Source: Desulfobulbaceae bacterium
Lineage (GTDB): Bacteria > Desulfobacterota > Desulfobulbia > Desulfobulbales > Desulfobulbaceae
DNA: 5,715 nucleotides
Assembly: GCA_026990725.1 (NCBI GenBank)
Contig: JALXCX010000252.1
Span: 1 to 5,715 of the forward strand
Direction: 5' to 3'
The notes under the pieces are model-generated. The model did not search any database. It was not told the DNA's origin and worked only from the letters and a program-made list of their open reading frames with translations. The position numbers and the translations under genes are program-made. Numbering within the stretch: the first letter of the stretch is position 1; each line of letters begins with the position of its first letter. Positions 1-4,926 of the stretch are shown here, piece by piece.

Positions 1-1
1 T

Positions 2-235
2 CCGGTCCCCTGCAGGGGTGATCAGATCTGCTTAAAATCAGGAACATCTTTTGCCGTCCCTTACTGCACAGCGATTGTAGCCAGTACTCTCAAACGCAGC
101 AGAAGAAAATCAATTAAGACAACAATCAATTTTCTTAAACAAACCAGTGTTGACCTGGGGGATTCCGGTAAAGACCCGGCCTTTGGCTGGGGGCTTGTCC
201 GATGTGGCAAACACTGCAACCGTAAAAGCAGATAA
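2..235 (+). CDS. Subtilisin-like (S8 family) serine protease, C-terminal fragment
   Basis: The reading frame is open from the left edge to a TAA at 233-235, giving the last 77 residues of a larger protein whose start lies outside the window. Residues 13-27 read SGTSFAVPYCTAIVA, which matches the block around the catalytic serine of subtilases (GTS-x-A-x-P); the nucleophile would be S16 of the fragment. About 35 residues later comes DLGDSGKDPAFGWGLV, the kind of Asp-Leu-Gly...Gly-x-Asp...Gly-x-Gly ending that commonly closes S8 catalytic domains. The catalytic Asp and His would lie upstream and cannot be seen. The protein ends only 11 residues later in a basic tail with two cysteines (RCGKHCNRKSR), so there is no large C-terminal extension such as an autotransporter barrel. 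The fragment has five cysteines in all, many for such a short stretch. The gene converges on the radical SAM gene, with 10 bp between stops. Family assignment is fairly sure; substrate and location are unknown. Confidence 0.8.
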   Translation, partial: PVPCRGDQICLKSGTSFAVPYCTAIVASTLKRSRRKSIKTTINFLKQTSVDLGDSGKDPAFGWGLVRCGKHCNRKSR

Positions 236-249
236 TTTCCCGGAATTAT
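232..249. repeat. Near-palindrome spanning the two convergent stop codons
   Basis: ATAATT at 232-237 is the reverse complement of AATTAT at 244-249, with a 6-base centre (TCCCGG). The stop codons of the protease gene (233-235) and of the radical SAM gene (246-248 on the minus strand) each sit inside one arm. The stem is short and AT-rich and has no following T-run on either strand. A role as a two-way terminator is therefore only a possibility, and the symmetry may simply come from two TAA stops facing each other. Confidence 0.25.
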
Positions 250-1259
250 GCCCAAACCCCGGGAACCCTTGTACCGCACTGATCACAACATGCATGTACC
301 ATCCGGTTTTCACACAGGGTAAAACCACGGCGGATAATCAGTTCGGCACCACAGGCCGGGCAATGCGTATCTTCGCCGCCGCTGCCTGGCCGGTTGCCCT
401 GATAGACGAAACAAAGTCCGGCATCACGCCCGATCTGCTCAGCCAGTTCCAGTGTTTCCAGAGGTGTAGACACTGGCGTGGTCAGTTGCCAGGACGGATG
501 AAAAGCTGTTACATGCCACGGTATTTTCGGAGAAACAGCGTGGATAAAACTGGCAATATCTGCAAGTTCCCGAGGGGAATCGTTAAGACCGGGTATTATC
601 AGGGTTGTCACTTCAACCCATACACCCAGCTCATGCAAAAGCCTGATTGTATCAAGAACCGGTTCTAGCCTTGCCCTGCATATCTTTTTATAGAAACTGT
701 CGGTAAATGCCTTTAGATCAATATTTATTCCATCAAGAATTTTAGCAAGAGCACGGTTTGCCTCAGGTGTCATAAAGCCGTTACTGACAAATATATTCTT
801 TATGCCCCCTGCCCTGGCCAGGCCAGCTATTTCCAGGGCAAACTCATAAAACACTGTTGGTTCCACATAGGTATAGCTGACACTCTTGCAGCCGGCTGCC
901 AGTGCCGCCTCAACAACGGCTTCAGGAGTTATGACACTGCCGGTAATTTTTCCCTGATACAGATGTGGAAACTGGGATATTTCATGGTTCTGGCAGTGCA
1001 GGCAACGCATATTGCAGCCAACAGTTGCTATGGAATAGGTGCTGCTGGCTGGTAAAAAATGGAATAATGGCTTTTTTTCAACCGGATCAACATGACAGGC
1101 AACAAGTCTGCCATAAACCAGGGAGTAAAGCGTTCCCCCCTTGTTTTCACGGACACCACACAGACCACGCTTTCCTGGCCTGATACGACATCTATGCATG
1201 CAAAGATTGCAGATAACAGAACCGTTATCTGCTGCCGTATACAACAAAGCCTCACGCAT
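246..1259 (-). CDS. amrS: AmmeMemoRadiSam-system radical SAM enzyme (AmrS), 337 aa
   Basis: This is a radical S-adenosylmethionine enzyme, cytoplasmic, related to pyruvate formate-lyase activating enzymes. The radical SAM [4Fe-4S] motif CxxxCxxC is clear: C82, C86 and C89 in GCNMRCLHCQN. In front of it is the cysteine-rich N-terminal block typical of the AmrS family (C17, C20, C24, C34, in the pattern CNLCMHRC...GLCGVREN). The C-terminus adds a probable metal-binding, zinc-ribbon-like region with C300, C303, C316, C324, C325 and C328. The length fits the family. The ATG start at 1259 is supported by a strong ribosome binding site a few bases upstream. In many genomes this enzyme occurs with AMMECR1 and Memo-domain proteins (AmrA and AmrB, or a fusion), and neither is in this window. 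The system's reaction is not firmly known to me, so I assign the family and not a substrate. The gene stands alone, convergent with the protease gene and divergent from the small exported protein gene. Confidence 0.92.
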   Translation of the reverse strand: MREALLYTAADNGSVICNLCMHRCRIRPGKRGLCGVRENKGGTLYSLVYGRLVACHVDPVEKKPLFHFLPASSTYSIATVGCNMRCLHCQNHEISQFPHLYQGKITGSVITPEAVVEAALAAGCKSVSYTYVEPTVFYEFALEIAGLARAGGIKNIFVSNGFMTPEANRALAKILDGINIDLKAFTDSFYKKICRARLEPVLDTIRLLHELGVWVEVTTLIIPGLNDSPRELADIASFIHAVSPKIPWHVTAFHPSWQLTTPVSTPLETLELAEQIGRDAGLCFVYQGNRPGSGGEDTHCPACGAELIIRRGFTLCENRMVHACCDQCGTRVPGVWA

Positions 1260-1261
1260 TG

Positions 1262-1270
1262 CTCCTCCCT
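1262..1270 (-). promoter_or_regulatory. Ribosome binding site of the radical SAM gene
   Basis: On the minus strand the sequence reads AGGGAGGAG-CA-ATG, a strong Shine-Dalgarno sequence that fixes the ATG at 1259 as the start. Just upstream, ACCGG (1271-1275) and CCGGT (1282-1286) form a 5-bp inverted repeat in the 5' leader. It could form a small hairpin next to the ribosome binding site, though it is too short to rely on. Confidence 0.75.
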
Positions 1271-1347
1271 ACCGGACTTCACCGGTTGTTATATCCGCAT
1301 AGCTGTGCACGCTTATCATAAAAATTCAGCAAACAGAGTTACAGAAA

Positions 1348-1376
1348 ATAATACATAATATCAGTCACATAGACAA
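1348..1376 (-). promoter_or_regulatory. Possible sigma-70-type promoter for the radical SAM gene
   Basis: On the minus strand TTGTCT (1376-1371) and TATTAT (1353-1348) are separated by exactly 17 bases. The first matches the -35 consensus at 4 of 6 positions and the second the -10 consensus at 5 of 6. Transcription would start near 1341, leaving a leader of about 80 bases. The surroundings are AT-rich, so chance matches are likely. Confidence 0.35.
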
Positions 1377-1386
1377 CAAGGGCATA

Positions 1387-1417
1387 GCGATATGTCGCCA
1401 ATACCACACAGGGTATT
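1387..1417. repeat. Two adjacent short inverted repeats, possible regulator site
   Basis: GCGA (1387-1390) pairs with TCGC (1395-1398), and immediately afterwards AATACC (1400-1405) pairs with GGTATT (1412-1417) across a 6-base gap. The second repeat has the size and symmetry of a dimeric activator or repressor site. It lies about 235 bp upstream of the sigma-54 element and just behind the candidate radical SAM promoter. It could be an enhancer for the first, an upstream site for the second, or chance. Confidence 0.25.
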
Positions 1418-1639
1418 TCTCCATTAATTCAACAAGTTAGATGTTTTAAGATTCTTTCTGTTCTTTATTCAAGACAGTCTCTCTGGCAATGTACCGTGGC
1501 TTTCAACTCTGCGCTAATACGTTTACATTTATCTTCATTCATTCATAATCATACCGGAGACTGAATTAAACGATAAAACAGAATGATAAGTTTGCAAACC
1601 CTTGCCTCGTCAATAATTTTTTCTTCTAAAAATAAAAAA

Positions 1640-1655
1640 TGGCACGACTGATGCT
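1640..1655 (+). promoter_or_regulatory. Sigma-54 (-24/-12) promoter of the small exported protein gene
   Basis: TGGCACGACTGATGCT matches the RpoN consensus TGGCACG-N4-TTGCW at every fixed position except one (A for the first T of TTGC). The essential GG (1641-1642) and GC (1653-1654) are present with correct spacing. Transcription would start near 1666, about 47 bases before the chosen start codon, and a good ribosome binding site follows. Such promoters need an ATP-dependent enhancer-binding activator, so the gene should be expressed only under a specific signal. The A/T tracts directly upstream could assist DNA bending. Confidence 0.7.
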
Positions 1656-1702
1656 ACTAAGAGGGCAATCGTTGTTTAACTGATTCTTTTTAATTCCCAA
1701 AT

Positions 1703-1707
1703 GGAGG
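1703..1707 (+). promoter_or_regulatory. Ribosome binding site deciding the start of the small exported protein
   Basis: GGAGG lies 5 bases before the ATG at 1713. An in-frame ATG at 1701 overlaps this site and has no ribosome binding site of its own, so translation should begin at 1713. That choice also gives a clean signal peptide beginning MKKLLL. Confidence 0.8.
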
Positions 1708-1712
1708 AAAAA

Positions 1713-1955
1713 ATGAAAAAATTACTTCTTGCTGCTATCGCCTGTGCTTTCATTGCAACCCCTGTCCTGGCTAACGATTTTGCTGCCGAGCAGACCAAGG
1801 TTCTCGGTGACATTATTGCCCAGATGGATCAGGCAAAAAATGATCCGGCACAGCTTGATGCACTGACCGCCCAGAGAAACTGCGTCGAAAAGGCAACAAC
1901 AACTGAAGATCTTCAGGACTGCATGAAAGCACCTAAAGAAGAACCAAAAGGATAA
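1713..1955 (+). CDS. Small exported protein of unknown function, 80 aa, two cysteines
   Basis: I do not recognise the family. The first 20 residues form a classical Sec signal peptide: MKK, a hydrophobic core rich in Leu and Ala, and a signal peptidase I site at VLA-ND (after A20). Cleavage would leave a polar mature protein of about 60 residues in the periplasm or outside the cell. A cysteine at position 11 sits inside the hydrophobic core without a proper lipobox, so a lipoprotein is unlikely. The mature part looks helical and charged. It has two cysteines, C57 and C70, 12 residues apart, in NCVEKATTTEDLQDC, which could form a disulfide holding two short helices together. The C-terminus is a Lys/Glu/Pro tail. 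The ribosome binding site and the sigma-54 promoter upstream support a real, regulated gene, apparently transcribed alone up to the terminator at 2086. An earlier ATG at 1701 is disfavoured. Confidence 0.8.
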   Translation: MKKLLLAAIACAFIATPVLANDFAAEQTKVLGDIIAQMDQAKNDPAQLDALTAQRNCVEKATTTEDLQDCMKAPKEEPKG

Positions 1956-2085
1956 TTGCATGTATGTCGGCTGTAAGATTGCCTTAAAATCAAGCTGAAC
2001 AGTATAACCCGCCCATCCAGGGCCCATCGACCAACGACCACTTCATCCGGTTGTACTGTACAGCCATCCGACAACAGTATATCCT

Positions 2086-2133
2086 GCCTGCCCGATGCCC
2101 TTTCCCGGCATTGGGCAGGCTCCTTTATCTTTC
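2086..2133 (+). terminator. Strong intrinsic (Rho-independent) terminator
   Basis: GCCTGCCCGATGCC (2086-2099) pairs with GGCATTGGGCAGGC (2107-2120). This makes a 14-bp stem with a single G-T wobble and a 7-base loop, followed by the T-rich tail TCCTTTATCTTT. It lies about 130 bases after the stop of the small exported protein gene and should end that transcript, insulating hemC. The tail is broken by other bases on the plus strand, and the minus strand has no T-run, so termination is expected for rightward transcription only. Confidence 0.88.
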
Positions 2134-2206
2134 CAGCAACAAATCTGATCCCCTTTCATCAGTTTCCCATACCCACATGTAAGGCCATTTCACCACCCGG
2201 CAGGTA

Positions 2207-2232
2207 TTGTTTTGTAGGGCAAGACAAAACAA
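2207..2232. repeat. Perfect 9-bp inverted repeat upstream of hemC
   Basis: TTGTTTTGT (2207-2215) and ACAAAACAA (2224-2232) are exact reverse complements separated by 8 bases. The repeat ends about 100 bp before the hemC start codon and is followed by ATATTTTTTGG. It could be an operator for a dimeric regulator, or, as RNA, a weak AT-rich hairpin with a U-run. Confidence 0.45.
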
Positions 2233-2244
2233 ATATTTTTTGGT

Positions 2245-2274
2245 AAAGTGTCTGGCCTGTATCATGTACACTTT
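2245..2274. repeat. Perfect 7-bp inverted repeat with 16-base spacer upstream of hemC
   Basis: AAAGTGT (2245-2251) and ACACTTT (2268-2274) are exact reverse complements separated by 16 bases, so the half-site centres are 23 bp apart, roughly two helical turns. The spacer contains TATCAT (2260-2265), the best -10-like hexamer in the region. This is the layout expected if a dimeric regulator covered the hemC promoter, but the regulator is unknown. Confidence 0.4.
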
Positions 2275-2333
2275 TCAAGAGATCTAAAAAAGCGTTGCCC
2301 ATTTTTCTCTGTCAACCAAAAAAGCAAAAAACA

Positions 2334-3269
2334 ATGAAAATTACAATTGGTTCCAGAAAGAGTAAACTTGCCATGTGGCAAACCTATTATGTCCAGAAAA
2401 AGCTTATAAAAGCCGGGCTTGAAACAGACATTATCACCATGGAAACCAAAGGTGATAAAATTCTTAATACTTCCATTGCAAAAATCGGTTCCAAGGGTGT
2501 TTTCACAGAAGAGCTTGAGGATCAACTGGCAAGCGGGGCCATAGATATTGCGGTACACAGTGCCAAGGATATGCCTTCAATACTGCCGGATCACTTCACG
2601 TTGATCGCCTTTACTGACCGGGAAAGATCTGAAGACGTTCTGCTCAGCCATAATCCCGGATTAAACATTGATGATCCAAAGGAAAACATCACTCTGGGTA
2701 CTTCTTCGGTTCGCCGAAGAGCCCTGCTCAAGCTGCATTATCCCCACATACAGACCATTGATATTCGAGGTAATCTGCAGACACGGGTAAAAAAGATGAA
2801 AGAAGGTCTCTGTGATGGCATAATGCTGGCCTACGCAGGCGTTCATCGCATGGAAATGGACTCGATGATTATAAAAACATTCCCCAGGGATCAGTTCATA
2901 CCACCTGTTGGCCAGGGATGTGTTGCCATAGAGGCCTCCACATCTCTTGCCCCTGAAAGACGAAAAGCAATCCGTGCCTGCCTGAACAATCCTGAGAGCG
3001 AAGCGTGTCTGCTGGCAGAGCGGGCCTTTCTCCGCCAGCTTGAAGGGGGTTGTTCCATTCCGGCCTTTGCCCTGGCCGTATTAGACCAAAATATCGTAAC
3101 GCTGACAGGCGGGTTGGTCAGCCTTGATGGAAAGAAAAACATCACGTCAACCCGCATAGGTCCCTCTACTCATGCTGAATCTTTAGGCAGGGACCTCGGG
3201 GCTTTTATTCTTGAATCAGGCGGCAAAGAACTGTTGACCCGGATCAGGCAGCAACAAGGTTCGTCCTGA
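2334..3269 (+). CDS. hemC: Porphobilinogen deaminase (hydroxymethylbilane synthase), 311 aa
   Basis: This cytoplasmic enzyme joins four porphobilinogen molecules into hydroxymethylbilane, the linear tetrapyrrole precursor of heme, siroheme and cobalamin. The diagnostic cofactor-binding block is present: LEGGCSIP with C240, the cysteine that holds the dipyrromethane primer (C242 in E. coli). Other conserved blocks are GSRKSKLAMWQ at 6-16 with R8, AVHSAKDMPS with the catalytic Asp (D79, D84 in E. coli), GTSSVRRRALL around 122-132, RGNLQTR around 145-151, and VGQG near 192-195. The length is normal. The ATG at 2334 is chosen because it starts right before the family's first strand (MKITIGSRKS). 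An in-frame TTG at 2295 would add 13 residues with no family match. No clear Shine-Dalgarno sequence precedes the ATG; the leader is A-rich. It is the first gene of a likely operon with the ABC ATPase (22 bp away) and uvrC. No hemD or cobA is seen next to it, although hemD is a common partner. Confidence 0.97.
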   Translation: MKITIGSRKSKLAMWQTYYVQKKLIKAGLETDIITMETKGDKILNTSIAKIGSKGVFTEELEDQLASGAIDIAVHSAKDMPSILPDHFTLIAFTDRERSEDVLLSHNPGLNIDDPKENITLGTSSVRRRALLKLHYPHIQTIDIRGNLQTRVKKMKEGLCDGIMLAYAGVHRMEMDSMIIKTFPRDQFIPPVGQGCVAIEASTSLAPERRKAIRACLNNPESEACLLAERAFLRQLEGGCSIPAFALAVLDQNIVTLTGGLVSLDGKKNITSTRIGPSTHAESLGRDLGAFILESGGKELLTRIRQQQGSS

Positions 3270-3291
3270 TAACCATAAAATTTTCCGGCAA

Positions 3292-4914
3292 ATGAATCCT
3301 CTCCTGGAAATAGACAACCTGTCCCTGTCCTTTTGCGCAAACAGGGAAGCTGGTGGAGAAACTCAGGTACTCCATGACATCAGCCTGACCATCAGGCAGG
3401 GGGAAACCCACGCGCTTGTCGGCGAGTCTGGTTCCGGTAAATCAGTCACAGCCATGTCCATCCTCAGGTTGCTGGAAGACGTAGCCACAGTGCGCACCAG
3501 CGGCCGTATTCTCTTTGAAGGACAGAACATCCTTAAGCTGAATAAAAAAGCCATCAGAGAAATCCGCGGCAATGATATTGCCATGATTTTTCAGGAACCG
3601 ATGACCTCACTCAACCCGGTCTACACCATCGGCAATCAACTTGTTGAGCCGTTAATGCTGCATCGGGAAATGTCCCGGGAAGAAGCCGAAGATCAGGCGA
3701 TCAGCCTCCTTGCAAGGACAGGCATCAAAGAACCCTCTTACAGGATCAACTCGTATCCGCACCAGCTTTCAGGTGGACAGAGACAGCGGGTCATGATTGC
3801 CATGGCCCTGGCCTGCAAACCTCTCCTGCTCATCGCTGATGAACCGACAACAGCCCTTGATGTCACTATTCAGACGCAAATTCTTGCGCTCATCAAGGAC
3901 ATACAGCAGGAATTCAACATGGCAGTCCTGCTTATCACCCATGATCTGCCCATGGTGCAAAAAGCCGCTGACACTGTTTCCATCATGAACAAAGGCCGAA
4001 TAGTTGAACAAAACAGTACAGCCAGTCTCTTTGCCAACCCCCGTGACACGTATACCAAACACCTGCTGGCAGCAGTTCCCGATACCCAACACACCTCTTC
4101 CCCTCCAGGGCCGCCGCTGCTTGAGCTTTCTGATATCTACTGTGAGTTTACCCTCAAGACTTCCTGGACAGGTTTTTTTCAGCGAAAAAAAACCGTAGTC
4201 AAGGCTGTTGATCATGTCGACCTGACAATACAACAGGGGGTAACATTGGGGATAGTTGGCGAATCCGGTTCCGGAAAGAGTACACTGGCCATGTGTTTAC
4301 TGAAACTTACCCCTTGTAAAGGGAGCATTTATTTTCATTACGATACTCAAAAGATTCTTTTATCTTCATTAAATAATAAACAAATGCGCCCTCTACGCCA
4401 GGAGCTGCAGATTGTCTTCCAGGACCCTTTTTCCTCACTCTCGCCCCGGCTGACAGTTGAACAGATCATAGCCGAGGGGTTAAAGGTACACCGTCTTGTA
4501 AAAACCAAAAAAAAACGACAGCAGCTCGTACGCCAGGCACTTGAAGATGTTGAGCTTGACCCGGAGATGGGCAGCCGCTTTCCCCATGAATTCTCCGGAG
4601 GCCAGCGACAGCGTATTGCCATAGCCCGGGCCATAATTCTTAAACCCAAACTGCTGATCCTGGATGAGCCGACTTCAGCTCTTGACACAACGATTCAGGC
4701 ACAGATTATCCGCCTGCTGACCCGGCTGCAGAAACAGTACGGCATGACATATATCTTTATCACCCATGATCTACGGGTCATTCGCTCACTGGCTGACCAG
4801 CTCGCTGTTATGCGCCAGGGAAAAATTGTCGAATCAGGCAATGCTGACACAATTTTTGCCCGTCCAGCCCACCCCTATACCCAAAAACTCTTTCAGGCCG
4901 CCTTTTATGCCTGA
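3292..4914 (+). CDS. YejF-like double-cassette ATPase of a peptide/nickel-type ABC transporter, 540 aa
   Basis: This is a fused ATPase with two complete nucleotide-binding cassettes, expected on the inner face of the cytoplasmic membrane, powering import of peptides or similar solutes. Cassette 1 has Walker A GESGSGKS (44-51), Q-loop Q101, signature LSGGQ (159-163), Walker B IADE with E184, and switch H217. Cassette 2 has GESGSGKS (323-330), Q377, FSGGQ (434-438), LDE with E459, and H492. Each ends with the oligopeptide-transporter tail (TYTKHLL near 253-259, HPYTQKLF near 527-534). No catalytic residue is missing, so both sites should hydrolyse ATP. Length and order resemble E. coli YejF (about 530 aa), the ATPase of the YejABEF peptide importer. 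GsiA-like fused ATPases are an alternative. The matching permease and binding-protein genes are not in the window; the neighbours are hemC and uvrC, so it is an orphan here. The linker DNA carries T7 and A8 runs that form a hairpin (4171-4194), and an A9 run lies at 4507-4515. The ribosome binding site is weak. Confidence 0.94.
   Translation: MNPLLEIDNLSLSFCANREAGGETQVLHDISLTIRQGETHALVGESGSGKSVTAMSILRLLEDVATVRTSGRILFEGQNILKLNKKAIREIRGNDIAMIFQEPMTSLNPVYTIGNQLVEPLMLHREMSREEAEDQAISLLARTGIKEPSYRINSYPHQLSGGQRQRVMIAMALACKPLLLIADEPTTALDVTIQTQILALIKDIQQEFNMAVLLITHDLPMVQKAADTVSIMNKGRIVEQNSTASLFANPRDTYTKHLLAAVPDTQHTSSPPGPPLLELSDIYCEFTLKTSWTGFFQRKKTVVKAVDHVDLTIQQGVTLGIVGESGSGKSTLAMCLLKLTPCKGSIYFHYDTQKILLSSLNNKQMRPLRQELQIVFQDPFSSLSPRLTVEQIIAEGLKVHRLVKTKKKRQQLVRQALEDVELDPEMGSRFPHEFSGGQRQRIAIARAIILKPKLLILDEPTSALDTTIQAQIIRLLTRLQKQYGMTYIFITHDLRVIRSLADQLAVMRQGKIVESGNADTIFARPAHPYTQKLFQAAFYA
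4171..4194. repeat. 9-bp hairpin of homopolymer runs in the linker of the ABC ATPase
   Basis: GGTTTTTTT (4171-4179) is the reverse complement of AAAAAAACC (4186-4194), with a 6-base loop CAGCGA. It lies in the coding sequence near residues 294-301 (GFFQRKKT), just before the second cassette begins. It is the only long perfect hairpin I noticed inside the gene. The amino acids it encodes are ordinary, so the repeat may be chance from Phe and Lys codons. Confidence 0.4.
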
Positions 4915-4926
4915 TGGTTCCTGATT

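Larger units (their letters stand above)
1260..1712. other. Divergent AT-rich intergenic region (about 450 bp)
   Basis: I see no convincing gene here; open frames in this stretch are short and lack family signals. Read leftwards it holds the leader and a possible promoter of the radical SAM gene. Read rightwards it holds a sigma-54-type promoter for the small exported protein gene. Other visible structure includes two adjacent short inverted repeats at 1387-1398 and 1400-1417, a TTCTTT direct repeat (1452-1457 and 1461-1466), three copies of TTCA at 1534-1545, an 8-bp palindrome TTTGCAAA at 1591-1598, and A/T tracts at 1611-1640 directly before the sigma-54 element. The length and the A/T tracts suit a promoter activated from a distance by an enhancer-binding protein with DNA bending. 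Confidence 0.6.
1956..2333. other. Intergenic region between the small exported protein gene and hemC
   Basis: About 380 bp with no convincing gene. From left to right it contains a 12-codon open frame with a possible ribosome binding site (1960-1998), and a direct repeat GCCCATC (2011-2017 and 2022-2028). A possible 8-bp hairpin (2052-2059 with 2074-2081) follows, then the strong terminator at 2086-2133, and then two inverted repeats (2207-2232 and 2245-2274) in the presumed hemC control region. The last 50 bases before hemC are very A-rich, and AAAAAAGC occurs twice (2286-2293 and 2318-2325). No strong -35/-10 pair is obvious; TATCAT at 2260-2265 is the best -10 candidate but lacks a good partner. 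Confidence 0.55.

Noticed and set aside
7..18. Perfect 12-bp palindrome CCCCTGCAGGGG at the left edge
   Set aside because: It lies in the protease coding frame; a single palindrome of this size with no partner or context is likely chance.
175..191. 7-bp hairpin CCCGGCC-TTT-GGCTGGG as a terminator
   Set aside because: It lies inside the protease coding sequence, has a 3-base loop and a wobble pair, and no T-run follows on either strand.
61..328. Two 72-codon minus-strand frames beyond the end of the radical SAM gene
   Set aside because: Both overlap the S8 protease coding end on the other strand and show no recognisable motif or start signal.
147..668. 173-codon plus-strand frame opposite the radical SAM gene
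   Set aside because: It lies antisense to the well-supported AmrS gene, shows no domain or ribosome binding site, and overlaps the end of the protease gene in another frame.
1701..1712. Start of the small exported protein at the earlier ATG
   Set aside because: That ATG overlaps the GGAGG site serving the ATG at 1713 and would put two acidic residues ahead of the signal peptide's lysines.
1713..1775. Lipoprotein signal in the small exported protein
   Set aside because: The only cysteine in the signal region is residue 11, too close to the N-terminus and without a Leu at -3; a normal Ala-x-Ala-type cleavage site follows at residue 20.
2253..2267. TGGCCTGTATCATGT as a second sigma-54 element before hemC
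   Set aside because: The -12 GC is replaced by GT and the -24 block matches poorly, so the essential bases are missing.
3769..4233. 154-codon minus-strand frame inside the ABC ATPase gene
   Set aside because: It is a shadow of the conserved ATPase coding sequence, with no family signal of its own.
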